DNA of 64,000 nucleotides from Streptococcus mitis subsp. hohhotensis (GTDB taxonomy: Bacteria > Bacillota > Bacilli > Lactobacillales > Streptococcaceae): positions 80,256-144,255 of the forward strand of contig NZ_JPFZ01000011.1 in the NCBI RefSeq assembly GCF_000722775.1, written 5' to 3'. Positions 11,851 to 19,907 of this stretch are shown piece after piece. The number at the start of each line of letters is the position of its first letter. The stretch's first letter is position 1. A model generated the notes under the pieces. The model searched no databases, was not told the origin of the DNA, and saw only the letters and a list, made by a program, of their open reading frames with translations. A program made the position numbers and the translations under genes.

Positions 11851-11918
11851 AGACCCACCTCTTTCTATTTCACTTTAAATAAGTGTTCTAGCAAGGCTTT
11901 CATTTACCTTACGTTCAT

Positions 11919-11968
11919 AATATACTACATTAGTCAGAAAAGGTCAAGAGATTTGACTTTAATTGACC
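11919..11968 (-). promoter_or_regulatory. clpL promoter with overlapping CtsR box
   Basis: On the minus strand TTGACC (11942-11947), 17 bp, TATATT (11919-11924). Immediately upstream GGTCAATTAAAGTCAAA (11952-11968) is a CtsR-type tandem heptad operator. The leader to clpL is about 230 bases. Confidence 0.78.
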
Positions 11969-11984
11969 AATATTTTTTAAACAG

Positions 11985-12010
11985 CAAAAACACCCTGAAA
12001 CATCAGGGTG
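11985..12010 (-). terminator. Terminator after mraY
   Basis: The minus strand forms CACCCTGA / TCAGGGTG with a short loop, followed by TTTTTGC. It closes the rsmH-ftsL-pbp2X-mraY operon 7 bases after mraY. Confidence 0.85.
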
Positions 12011-12016
12011 CCATTC

Positions 12017-12997
12017 TTATCTCAAATACAAAATTGCTAGGGTCAGTAGACTTGCTAGAAGCCCAACTCCCCAAAAGAAGAAGTCAACCTTCCACTCGCT
12101 CCAAGGATTTCCTTTACCAGAAAATCCTCCAAGTTCAAAATGGTGATGCACAGGCGTCATACGAAAAATACGTTTACCACCAGTCATTTTGAAATAGCTG
12201 ACTTGCATCATAACCGAAGTTGTTTCAAAGACATAAACAATTCCGATAATCAAGAGAGTCCATTCTTGGTGGAGAGCCATTGAAATAGCTGCCAGCATTC
12301 CACCGAGAGCCAAACTTCCCACATCTCCCATAAAGACTTTAGCAGGCTTATGGTTAAAGACGAAGAAACCGAGTAAACCACCAATCATGGCAAGAATCAC
12401 TAGAAGGATATCCATCTGACCTTGCACATAGGCAATAACTCCATAGGCAGACAAACTAATCACAACGGAAATACTAGCTAAACCGTCAATGCCGTCTGTC
12501 AAGTTGACTGCGTTTGAAAAACCAACTAGCCAGAAAAGAGCAAAAACAATATAGAAAATCCCTAGATACACTTGGTAACCAAAAACTGAAAGCATATCGC
12601 CACCGCGCTCATAGAAAAGGTAGAAAATGACGCCACCTAGAAGTTGAAGTGCCAATTTTTGCTTAGGATTCAGCCCCTCATTGATTTTACGAAAGACCTT
12701 GAGAAAGTCATCTAAAAATCCGACAAGTCCATAAAGGACCAAGATGAACAAAATCATTCCCACATTATTGGTCAATTGTTTTGCAAAAAGAGCAACAAGG
12801 AAACTCACCACAACTGCAGCAATGAGGAAAACAAGTCCCCCCATAGTTGGCGTGCCAGCTTTTGCCTGATGCTGTTTGACATCCTCGTGCATCTGCTGGC
12901 CTGTAATTTGCGCCTTTCTATAAAATTGGATAAAGGCCGGAATTCCTACCAAAGTTAGTAAAAATGTCACAATTCCAGCACTGATGGAAATAAACAT
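12017..12997 (-). CDS. mraY: Phospho-MurNAc-pentapeptide transferase MraY
   Basis: 326 residues with about ten membrane segments. Family motifs are present: [31 protein letters not shown] and [10 protein letters not shown]. MraY transfers phospho-MurNAc-pentapeptide to undecaprenyl phosphate at the membrane to give lipid I. It starts one base after the pbp2X stop, so the two are translationally close in the division and cell-wall operon. Confidence 0.96.
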   Translation of the reverse strand: MFISISAGIVTFLLTLVGIPAFIQFYRKAQITGQQMHEDVKQHQAKAGTPTMGGLVFLIAAVVVSFLVALFAKQLTNNVGMILFILVLYGLVGFLDDFLKVFRKINEGLNPKQKLALQLLGGVIFYLFYERGGDMLSVFGYQVYLGIFYIVFALFWLVGFSNAVNLTDGIDGLASISVVISLSAYGVIAYVQGQMDILLVILAMIGGLLGFFVFNHKPAKVFMGDVGSLALGGMLAAISMALHQEWTLLIIGIVYVFETTSVMMQVSYFKMTGGKRIFRMTPVHHHFELGGFSGKGNPWSEWKVDFFFWGVGLLASLLTLAILYLR

Positions 12998-12998
12998 A

Positions 12999-15251
12999 TT
13001 AGTCTCCTAAAGTTAATGTAATTTTTTTAATGTCCTTGATAGCTGTGTTAGCACGAACATCCTGCTTCTGCACAGTAGAGCCTGAACCTTCAAATTCAAG
13101 TTCTATATTTAACCACTTAGAAAAAGCTTCTGCGGTTGCTTTTGTCCAACCATACATATCTGGAATTTCTTCTACCTTATCCGATAAAAGAAGAACTTGT
13201 TGGTTTGGTGCAAGATTGGTCCCTTCTTCTACAGATGATTCTTTAATCTTTGTTCCTGTTCCCACAACGATTGGTTGCACAATATTGCGACGTAAGGCTT
13301 CCGCCAAATCACCGGGTGAAATATCCTTGATACTAGGCATGGCATAAGCGCTTTGATTGGTTACCTGATCTAACGTTTTAGCGGTAGATTGCAGGTTAAG
13401 GGAATCTTTCATAGCCACTGCTCTTTCCAAGATAGGATTGGCAAATTCTCCCAACTGGATACCTGAATAATGCTCAGGCTGTTGAACCGTCACATAAAGG
13501 ATAAAATCAGGATTTTCAGCAGGGTTCATCGATACAGCTGAAAAAATGTAATTGGTCGTACCAACTAAGTAACCTCCATTTTTCTCATCGGCAATCTGAG
13601 CCGTACCGGACTTGAGGGCTACATTTTGACCAGGAACAGTTACAGTTGGCTTGCCTGTGCTGTGGTTATGCATGGTTCCATAAACTGGATCTGTTCCTAC
13701 CAAAACCATGTTGGTTCGAGTTAGACTGGCTGCATCTTTAGAAACAGGATTTCCTACAATCTCTTTTTGAGATTTTCGAACAGATTGGTCATTTGGATCA
13801 TATAAGGCACTGATAAATTTAGGTTCTAACATGACTCCATCGTTGGCAATAGCCGTGAAGGCACGAATCATTTGCGTCTGGGTTACTGAAATCCCTTGTC
13901 CAAATGAACTCTGGGCAATATTGACAATATTGTCAGCAGGAAGTTGGCCTGCATATTCATCCGTCAAACCAAAACGAGTCGGAACACCAAATTTAAAGCG
14001 ACTTAGATAATCCAGCCAGGTAGCATCTCCCATCTTTTGCTCCAGAAGCGTCATCCCAACGTTACTTGAGTGCGCAAACCCTTGAGAAAAGGTCATCATT
14101 CCTCCGCCAGTTAATCCTTCATTGACGTCCCAATCTCGGATAGTAGCATCTGCCACTTTTAACTCACTACTATTGAAGACTTCTCCTCCTGAGAAAGTGT
14201 TATTGTCAATAGCAGCTGCGAGTGTCATGACCTTCATGGTTGACCCTGGCTCATAGTTACTTTGATAAAGGATATCACGCCAAACAAAGTCCTTGGTCAA
14301 CCCTTCCTTAGTATCGGCATCGAAGGTTGGTCTCTGCGTTGTTGCAAGAATTTCTCCCGTTTTAGCACTAACCAAGGTTGCTGTCATATACTTGCCTTTT
14401 ACTTTTTCTTGAAAGGCATTCATCTGTGTCTCCATGAAAGACTGAAGGGTGCTGGAAATCGTTGTATAAACATCCTTACCATCTACCGTTTGTTGGGAAA
14501 CTTGTTCCGTTCCGGGTACAACATTACCCAGACGATCTTTTTCATAGGTAATAATACCGTCTTTCCCTGCAAGAATACTGTTCAAGGAACTCTCCATCCC
14601 AGAAGTTCCCAGCAAACTCTTGCTCCCATCTTCATTTTCATGGAGTTGAGCTAAACCAATAAAACTAGAAGCGAATTGTCCATTTGGATAGCTTCTGTTA
14701 GGGCTAGTTGTAAAGTCAATTCCTTCAACACTAGCGTCTTTCAAATCCTTTTTAATAGCCATCATATTGGCATAGGTAATCCCATTTCCTTTGGCACCAA
14801 AAGAAACTTGAGTCAGATTCGGTTGAGACAATTGTTCTTTAACATAAGCCTCGTCCATATCCAGATACTTATGGAAAACCTCTGCTACCTTATTAAACTG
14901 GGCATCTTCTACATAAAGAATTTTACCAGTTGCTGATTTGTATTTTTTATCAATAACAGCATAGACATTATAGGAGGTTGCATCCTCAGCAATCGGGACT
15001 CCATTTCGGTCATAAATAGTCCCACGTTTGGCAGGGACTGTACGGGTTATTTGGTGAACTTTCTTAGCCTCTTTTACTAGATCCGTTCCAAATTTACTAC
15101 CACTCCCGATAATAACAGCAAAATTGACCAAAAAGACAGCGAAAAGTACGACAGCTAACAAGCTGATGTACTTCCCCACTATTTTACGGTTTTCTGCTGG
15201 AGATTTACGGTTTCTAATCGCAAATCGGGTTATTCTTTTTGTCCACTTCAT
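12999..15251 (-). CDS. pbpX: Penicillin-binding protein 2X
   Basis: 750 residues, exactly the pneumococcal length. A short cytoplasmic start and one membrane anchor (about 27-48) are followed by a dimerisation domain, a transpeptidase domain and two C-terminal PASTA domains. Active-site motifs fall at pneumococcal positions: STMK 337-340, SSN 395-397, KSGT 547-550. Thr338, His394, Leu546 and Gln552 are the susceptible-type residues. Lys320, Gly384, Thr565 and Asn567 differ from the R6 sequence as I remember it (Glu320, Arg384, Leu565, Asp567) and resemble variants seen in mosaic alleles. It makes septal peptidoglycan crosslinks. Confidence 0.96.
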   Translation of the reverse strand: MKWTKRITRFAIRNRKSPAENRKIVGKYISLLAVVLFAVFLVNFAVIIGSGSKFGTDLVKEAKKVHQITRTVPAKRGTIYDRNGVPIAEDATSYNVYAVIDKKYKSATGKILYVEDAQFNKVAEVFHKYLDMDEAYVKEQLSQPNLTQVSFGAKGNGITYANMMAIKKDLKDASVEGIDFTTSPNRSYPNGQFASSFIGLAQLHENEDGSKSLLGTSGMESSLNSILAGKDGIITYEKDRLGNVVPGTEQVSQQTVDGKDVYTTISSTLQSFMETQMNAFQEKVKGKYMTATLVSAKTGEILATTQRPTFDADTKEGLTKDFVWRDILYQSNYEPGSTMKVMTLAAAIDNNTFSGGEVFNSSELKVADATIRDWDVNEGLTGGGMMTFSQGFAHSSNVGMTLLEQKMGDATWLDYLSRFKFGVPTRFGLTDEYAGQLPADNIVNIAQSSFGQGISVTQTQMIRAFTAIANDGVMLEPKFISALYDPNDQSVRKSQKEIVGNPVSKDAASLTRTNMVLVGTDPVYGTMHNHSTGKPTVTVPGQNVALKSGTAQIADEKNGGYLVGTTNYIFSAVSMNPAENPDFILYVTVQQPEHYSGIQLGEFANPILERAVAMKDSLNLQSTAKTLDQVTNQSAYAMPSIKDISPGDLAEALRRNIVQPIVVGTGTKIKESSVEEGTNLAPNQQVLLLSDKVEEIPDMYGWTKATAEAFSKWLNIELEFEGSGSTVQKQDVRANTAIKDIKKITLTLGD

Positions 15252-15254
15252 ATC

Positions 15255-15572
15255 TTACTCCGCTGATCGAATATTCTCGTTATTCAATTTTAAGTCCTTA
15301 GAATTTGCGATTTCTTTCAAGCGTTCTGCCCTCAACAATTCATTTACCTCTTGTTTGGCATCATCCAACTCTGTCTTCTTCTCTTCTATTTGTGCATTGA
15401 TTTTTGTCAAATCACTTTGCACTTGCAAGAGGCGTGTCTGCATAAAGATAATACTCACTGCTAAGACGAGAGCCGTAAACGCAATGGAAAGATAAAAAGC
15501 CTTCTCCACACGGGAGAATTTTTTTATACGATTCTGCAAGAATTGACTGGTTGTTTCTTTTTTATCTACCAT
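15255..15572 (-). CDS. ftsL: Cell division protein FtsL
   Basis: 105 residues: a basic cytoplasmic N-terminus, one membrane segment at about 27-47 (AFYLSIAFTALVLAVSIIFM), and an extracellular coiled coil (QVQSDLTKINAQIEEKKTEL). Position between rsmH and pbp2X with gaps of 9 and 3 bases is the standard dcw order. It joins the FtsB/DivIC complex at the septum. Confidence 0.92.
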   Translation of the reverse strand: MVDKKETTSQFLQNRIKKFSRVEKAFYLSIAFTALVLAVSIIFMQTRLLQVQSDLTKINAQIEEKKTELDDAKQEVNELLRAERLKEIANSKDLKLNNENIRSAE

Positions 15573-15581
15573 TTTTTCCTC

Positions 15582-16532
15582 TTACTTGTGAATTTTTCTG
15601 GCCACGCGCAACTTGGCTGAGTGCGAGCGGTTATTGGCTTCTAATTCTTCTACACTTGGCAAGATTGGCTTACGGGATACCAATTCCATCTTGGGCTTGA
15701 GGTCATCTGGGATGAAGGGCAAACCTTTTGGAACTTCCACTGTTGACGCTTCCTTGAACAATTGCTTAGTCAAGCGGTCTTCTAGTGAATGAAAGGTAAT
15801 CACTGAAATTCTACCATCTAGAGCCAACATATCCATAGCCTGCTGGATGGATTCATCTGCCGCCCCCAGCTCATCGTTAACTTCAATTCGAATAGCCTGG
15901 AAAATCTGCTTGGCAGGATGGCCCTTCTTCTTGAGCTCCTTGGCAGGTTTGGCCGACTTGATAATTTCTGTCAACTCCGTCGTTGTCTCGATTGGCTTGA
16001 CTTCACGCGCTTGTTCAATCTTACGGGCAATCTGTTTAGAGAATTTGTCCTCACCATACTTAAAGAAAATTCGGACCAAGTCATGATAGTCATAGTGGTT
16101 CACCACTTCATAGGCTGTCAGACTAGCTTCCTGATTCATCCGCATGTCCAGTGGCGCATCCTTTTTATAAGAAAAACCACGCTCACGCTGGTCCAATTGA
16201 GGACTAGACACTCCCAAGTCATAACAAATTCCATCAATTTCCTGAACACCAGCTTCGCGCAAACGTGCCTGTAAATGACGGAAGTTATCCTTGATAAAGG
16301 TCACCATTCCCTTCTCAATGTAGGGTGCCAAGCGTTGTTGTGCATTGTCAATGGCATTCTGGTCCTGGTCAAAGGCATAGAGATGGCCTTTTTCACTTAA
16401 TTTACTTAATAAATATTCGCTATGGCCTGCTCCACCCAAAGTCGCATCAACGTAGATACCGTCAGGCTTTACGTCGAGCATATCAATCGTCTCATGGAGT
16501 AAGACCGTTACATGATGAAATTCTTTTGTCAT
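15582..16532 (-). CDS. rsmH: 16S rRNA (cytosine1402-N4)-methyltransferase RsmH (MraW)
   Basis: 316 residues with the MraW fold. The SAM site is [16 protein letters not shown] near residue 28, followed by FDQDQNAID and [30 protein letters not shown] and the C-terminal [12 protein letters not shown] tail are typical. It methylates C1402 of 16S rRNA and is the first gene of the rsmH-ftsL-pbp2X-mraY operon. The start ATG lies 22 bases from a perfect 9-bp inverted repeat. Confidence 0.95.
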   Translation of the reverse strand: MTKEFHHVTVLLHETIDMLDVKPDGIYVDATLGGAGHSEYLLSKLSEKGHLYAFDQDQNAIDNAQQRLAPYIEKGMVTFIKDNFRHLQARLREAGVQEIDGICYDLGVSSPQLDQRERGFSYKKDAPLDMRMNQEASLTAYEVVNHYDYHDLVRIFFKYGEDKFSKQIARKIEQAREVKPIETTTELTEIIKSAKPAKELKKKGHPAKQIFQAIRIEVNDELGAADESIQQAMDMLALDGRISVITFHSLEDRLTKQLFKEASTVEVPKGLPFIPDDLKPKMELVSRKPILPSVEELEANNRSHSAKLRVARKIHK

Positions 16533-16554
16533 ATCTTATCTATTTTACCACAAA

Positions 16555-16578
16555 TCTGACTAGCTTGCACTAGTCAGA
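16555..16578. promoter_or_regulatory. Perfect inverted repeat upstream of rsmH
   Basis: TCTGACTAG, 6-base loop CTTGCA, CTAGTCAGA. It is in the short leader of rsmH and has no T-run, so it may be an operator or an mRNA hairpin rather than a terminator. No clear -10/-35 pair for rsmH could be placed around it. Confidence 0.5.
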
Positions 16579-16616
16579 CAAATAGGCCACAAACAAGTAA
16601 GAATTCTTTAAGAAAT

Positions 16617-16677
16617 ATGTCAAATATGCTTGACATTCACTCCATAGAAGAATATAATGTAGTCAAATATATGCGAC
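16617..16677 (+). promoter_or_regulatory. XRE-regulator promoter with two tandem operators
   Basis: A consensus promoter TTGACA (16630-16635), 17 bp, TATAAT (16653-16658). ATGTCAAATATGCTTGACAT (16617-16636) is a 7-bp-arm inverted repeat covering the -35. GTCAAATATATGCGAC (16662-16677) is a related half-palindrome just after the -10. Two similar sites around one promoter suggest autoregulation by the adjacent 64-residue HTH protein. Confidence 0.75.
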
Positions 16678-16698
16678 ACAAATCAGAAAGGAGTCCAG

Positions 16699-16893
16699 AT
16701 GAATCGTGTGAAAGAATTTCGCAAGGAACTGGGCATTTCCCAGCTCGAACTCGCCAAGGATATCGGTGTCTCGAGACAAACCATCAATATGATTGAGAAC
16801 GACAAGTACAACCCAACTCTGGAACTCTGTCTCAATCTCGCCCGCAGCCTCCAAACTGACCTCAACAGTCTCTTTTGGGAGGATAATTTTTAA
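16699..16893 (+). CDS. Small XRE-family transcriptional regulator
   Basis: 64 residues, almost entirely one helix-turn-helix (FRKELGISQLELAKDIGVSR then QTINMIENDKYNPTLELCLN), of the short YozG/Cro-like type. GAAAGGAG precedes the ATG. It is first in a run of six closely spaced plus-strand genes (membrane proteins, then a peroxidase). Its promoter carries two matching operators, so it probably represses its own operon. Confidence 0.9.
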   Translation: MNRVKEFRKELGISQLELAKDIGVSRQTINMIENDKYNPTLELCLNLARSLQTDLNSLFWEDNF

Positions 16894-16908
16894 AAAAGGA
16901 GCCAACTT

Positions 16909-17451
16909 ATGAAAAAAGAAACCTTCACTGAAAAACTGATCAAACGCACATACGGTATTTCTGGTCCCCTTGACGAATACAAACGGCGTGAGGCCGATCG
17001 TATCGGTAACCAAGTCTTTATCGTCCTCTTTTATCTGATGATTTTCGGAAATCTTATTCCACTCCTTCTGGCCTATAAATACCCTCAAGAAGTGGCTCTA
17101 ATCTATCCTCCTCTGATTTTAGTGATTGCCCTCATCGCTGCTGGTTATGTCACCTACCAAATGAAAAAAACAGGGATTACAGCTATTGATCCAGATATTC
17201 TGAGTGAGAAAGAAAGTAAGCAACTACACTACCCAGGTCTGAAAGCAGGTTTGTTCTTTGGTCTATGGATGTTTTTTATAACTCCTCTTCTCGGTATACT
17301 CATAGGTGAAGGTCAGGACTATTTTCATTCTCTTCTCACTATAAGAAATGGTGTATCAAGCATTCTAGGTTCTATTTTCTTCGGAGCGAGCATACAGTTC
17401 CTCATCTCCCGTCGCATTGAAAAAGCTAAGAAAGATCAAGATGAGGATTAG
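16909..17451 (+). CDS. DUF3278-type membrane protein
   Basis: 180 residues. The N-terminal segment KLIKRTYGISGPLDEYKRRE is shared in outline with the gene at 18065. Four membrane segments follow (about 38-58, 67-87, 112-132 and 148-165) and a basic tail. It begins 15 bases after the XRE gene, with AAAGGAG. I place it in the streptococcal DUF3278 family from its pattern; no function is known. It is probably the target of the adjacent regulator. Confidence 0.7.
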   Translation: MKKETFTEKLIKRTYGISGPLDEYKRREADRIGNQVFIVLFYLMIFGNLIPLLLAYKYPQEVALIYPPLILVIALIAAGYVTYQMKKTGITAIDPDILSEKESKQLHYPGLKAGLFFGLWMFFITPLLGILIGEGQDYFHSLLTIRNGVSSILGSIFFGASIQFLISRRIEKAKKDQDED

Positions 17452-17461
17452 GAGGTGCCTT

Positions 17462-17704
17462 ATGAAAAAAGAACAGAAACAGTTACGTTATCCTGGTCTG
17501 AAAGCAGGTTCGATTTATGGAACAATAATATTTTTTATAATTCCACCCATTGATACCCTAACAAGTGAAAATCCAAATTTTATCACTTCTCTTCTAAATA
17601 CAAAACATATTTTTAAAACTATACTGGGAGCTTTCTTTTTCGGAGTGATGATACATATTGTCGACTCACTTCGTATTGCAAGAGCTAAAAAAGACCAGAA
17701 TTAG
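17462..17704 (+). CDS. Short membrane protein, paralogue of the preceding gene's C-terminal half
   Basis: 80 residues from ATG 17462 with TAGGAGG upstream. From QLRYPGLKAGSIYGT to the end it aligns with the last half of the upstream protein (QLHYPGLKAGLFFGL and ARAKKDQN versus EKAKKDQD). It has two membrane segments. The N-terminal DUF3278 part is missing, so it looks like a partial tandem duplicate kept with its own ribosome site. Confidence 0.65.
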   Translation: MKKEQKQLRYPGLKAGSIYGTIIFFIIPPIDTLTSENPNFITSLLNTKHIFKTILGAFFFGVMIHIVDSLRIARAKKDQN

Positions 17705-17714
17705 GAGGTCCCCT

Positions 17715-18038
17715 ATGAAATCACTACTAACTTTACTTACCTATCATCTTTTGTTCAGTTCCCTGCTCATCTTCATCATCGTTTCAGGGAACTTAATCAG
17801 AGAGATATTCCTCGTGCTAGTCTTTGTTCCAGCCCTTAACAAAGGATTGACTTATCTAAAAATTGACTCCCAAAAAACACGCATACTCAACTTAGCACTG
17901 TGCTTTATGATTCTATCTTTACCACAACTGATGGTCATCTCAAGCAATTGGAAATATTATTTACTGTTCACTATCGCTATCCTTTCTTCTATCACTTATC
18001 TTTATTATCTCTATCAATTCGTAAAAGAAAGTCAGTAA
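17715..18038 (+). CDS. Small hydrophobic membrane protein
   Basis: 107 residues from ATG 17715, with TTAGGAGG upstream. Four predicted membrane segments fill nearly the whole protein (LLTLLTYHLLFSSLLIFIIV and later stretches). No family recognised. It is translated from the same transcript as its neighbours, 10 bases after the previous stop. Confidence 0.65.
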   Translation: MKSLLTLLTYHLLFSSLLIFIIVSGNLIREIFLVLVFVPALNKGLTYLKIDSQKTRILNLALCFMILSLPQLMVISSNWKYYLLFTIAILSSITYLYYLYQFVKESQ

Positions 18039-18064
18039 AACCACTCATTTAGGAGGTTACTAGC

Positions 18065-18643
18065 ATGAAAAAAGAAGACTTAACCACTCGCCTACTTCGA
18101 AATCTCTTTCACATTCAGGGCCCTTTTGATGAATGCAGACAAGAAATTATCTACAAGGCTTGTGCCCGTTCCATGGTCCAAATCGTTTATTCTTCCTTCT
18201 TTCTCTTCTTGTTTTATCTATTATTTGGACGCTTCATAGAGGTCGTTCGCTATGCCATGCCCTATGTTTACTCTGGACTCATTTTTTTCATTACCTTAAA
18301 AACTCAAAGAGCCGTCAAAGAACTCCACTTGGAAAAAGATGACAAGTCAGAAATCATCCTCAAAACCTACAGCAAAGCCCAAATCAAATTCCGAAGCTGG
18401 ATTGTGTTTATCGGTCTTCAGATTGGCCTCTTTACCCTACTCATCTTTCATAAAGTCTTCGTTCAGCAGATGTCCTTTTCAGATTTTGGGAAGTTGCTCA
18501 TGCAATTCGATAAAAGTGTTCCTTTCCTGATGTATGGCCTGATTATCGGTAGTATTTTCGGAACCCTGACCTACGGATTTCTATCACTACAGGAGGAGAA
18601 AACTCCTAAAAATACCAAACAGAAGGAGAAAAGTAAGCAATGA
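18065..18643 (+). CDS. DUF3278-type membrane protein, second full copy
   Basis: 192 residues. The start KEDLTTRLLRNLFHIQGPFD matches the 16909 protein in spacing (RTYGISGPLDEYKRRE). Four membrane segments and a Lys-rich tail (TPKNTKQKEKSKQ). The stop overlaps the start of the peroxidase gene by 4 bases (ATGA), implying translational coupling. Confidence 0.68.
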   Translation: MKKEDLTTRLLRNLFHIQGPFDECRQEIIYKACARSMVQIVYSSFFLFLFYLLFGRFIEVVRYAMPYVYSGLIFFITLKTQRAVKELHLEKDDKSEIILKTYSKAQIKFRSWIVFIGLQIGLFTLLIFHKVFVQQMSFSDFGKLLMQFDKSVPFLMYGLIIGSIFGTLTYGFLSLQEEKTPKNTKQKEKSKQ

Positions 18644-19116
18644 CTTCACTATACGATTTTTCAGTCTTGAACCAAGACAATCAAGAAAACTCACTAAATG
18701 CCTATCGTGGTAAGATTCTCTTGGTTGTCAACACTGCTACTGGATGTGGTTTAACACCCCAGTATCAAGCTCTCCAAGAACTCTATGACCGCTATCAAGA
18801 TCAAGGTTTTGAGATTTTAGACTTCCCTTGCAATCAGTTTATGGGACAAGCACCAGGCAGCGCAGAGGAAATCAACGCCTTCTGTAGCCTACATTATCAG
18901 ACCAGCTTCCCACGTTTTGCCAAGATCAAGGTTAACGGTAAGGAAGCAGATCCTCTCTATGTTTGGTTGAAAGAACAAAAATCTGGCCCACTAGGAAAAC
19001 GAATCGAATGGAATTTCGCTAAGTTTCTCATCGGTCGTGATGGGCAAGTCTTTGAACGCTTCTCTTCAAAAACGGACCCAAAACAAATTGAAGAGGCCAT
19101 ACGAACCCTACTATAA
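18640..19116 (+). CDS. gpo: Glutathione peroxidase family thiol peroxidase
   Basis: 158 residues with the Gpx/BsaA fold: peroxidatic Cys36 in NTATGCGLTPQY, FPCNQFMGQAPG, and Trp-Asn in RIEWNFAKFLI. Cysteine replaces selenocysteine. Such enzymes usually draw electrons from thioredoxin and reduce hydroperoxides in the cytoplasm. Last gene of the XRE-led operon; a strong terminator follows. A homologue sits in the same general neighbourhood in pneumococcus. Confidence 0.9.
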   Translation: MTSLYDFSVLNQDNQENSLNAYRGKILLVVNTATGCGLTPQYQALQELYDRYQDQGFEILDFPCNQFMGQAPGSAEEINAFCSLHYQTSFPRFAKIKVNGKEADPLYVWLKEQKSGPLGKRIEWNFAKFLIGRDGQVFERFSSKTDPKQIEEAIRTLL

Positions 19117-19122
19117 TTTCAC

Positions 19123-19172
19123 AATCTCACTATTATTAGTTCTCCTTTAGCCTAAGAATAGTGAGATTTTTT
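19123..19172 (+). terminator. Terminator after the peroxidase gene
   Basis: AATCTCACTATT pairs perfectly with AATAGTGAGATT across a 22-base loop, followed by TTTT. Confidence 0.88.
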
Positions 19173-19189
19173 GATTTGCTTTGACTTAA

Positions 19190-19250
19190 ATAGAAAAACA
19201 CTCCATGATATGAACCATGAAGTGTTGTAAAAATGATACATTCATAGCAG
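19190..19250 (-). terminator. Hairpin after the SOS cassette, related to a mobile-element end
   Basis: AACACTCCATG (19197) pairs with CATGAAGTGTT (19216-19226), and the minus strand then has TTTTTC, so it can end the minus-strand umuC operon. About 50 bases here align with the segment right after the integrase gene at 58588-58637, including a 21-base exact match. It may therefore be a fossil element end. Confidence 0.6.
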
Positions 19251-19258
19251 ACAAGGCA

Positions 19259-19552
19259 CTACTGACTGCTATTCCTGACTCCTGAGTATGTATAGGTCCT
19301 ATTTCTAGGACACGCTTTTTCCGTTACCACCCTAAAATAAAAGCTATGCTCCCGCCCATCCTTGGCATTTTCCTTGTTTAAGACAAAGTAGTTTTTCTGA
19401 TTCATCGCCATAGTTCGTAGGATGTCATCAATCAAGAAAGTCAAGGGTACGTTCATGGCAGAGTATTTTTGAAAATCCTCTTCAAAACGAATATAGTCAT
19501 CTGAAAAATAATCCATCTGCAGTTTGTTTTCATACAGCTCTTTTCTAGTCAT
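19259..19552 (-). CDS. Small hypothetical protein of the umuC cassette
   Basis: 97 residues, soluble, start MTRKELYENKLQMDYFSDDY. It overlaps the end of the YolD-like gene by 8 bases and is last in the cassette. I believe it belongs to the small DUF5960-type family seen in streptococci, but there is no recognisable catalytic motif. Function unknown; context suggests co-induction with UmuC. Confidence 0.6.
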   Translation of the reverse strand: MTRKELYENKLQMDYFSDDYIRFEEDFQKYSAMNVPLTFLIDDILRTMAMNQKNYFVLNKENAKDGREHSFYFRVVTEKACPRNRTYTYSGVRNSSQ

Positions 19553-19907
19553 AAACTCCCTCCTCCCACAGCCGAATTTCTAGGATATCTGCAACCTCTA
19601 TCAACCTATATCCCTCGTTTGTTCTAATAGATAGAGTCTGATGTGATAACTCCCTCACCTCACCGATGATAGTCGCCTTCTGCCTCTTTTCCTTAACCAC
19701 AAATAATCCCTTTAGCTGGCTAATATAAAGCTGAGAAAGTAAATGTAGTTTCTCAACTGGGTCCAAATCTATCGAAAAATCAACACGGTTTTTTTCTTCA
19801 CTGAGCGAACTGGTGTGTTCTGAGAGGTAAAATCCCATCCACTTCTGCATACCTGGATCTTGATAATCTCGCGCGGATTGAAACGGTAAATAAGAACGAT
19901 CAATCAT
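19545..19907 (-). CDS. YolD-like protein
   Basis: 120 residues with the YolD start pattern (YQDPGMQKWMGFYLSEH) and a following beta-rich part (IIGEVRELSHQTLSIRTNEG). YolD-like proteins are regular partners of Firmicutes UmuC/DinB-type polymerases. Its start overlaps the polymerase stop by 4 bases, so translation is coupled. Confidence 0.78.
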   Translation of the reverse strand: MIDRSYLPFQSARDYQDPGMQKWMGFYLSEHTSSLSEEKNRVDFSIDLDPVEKLHLLSQLYISQLKGLFVVKEKRQKATIIGEVRELSHQTLSIRTNEGYRLIEVADILEIRLWEEGVYD

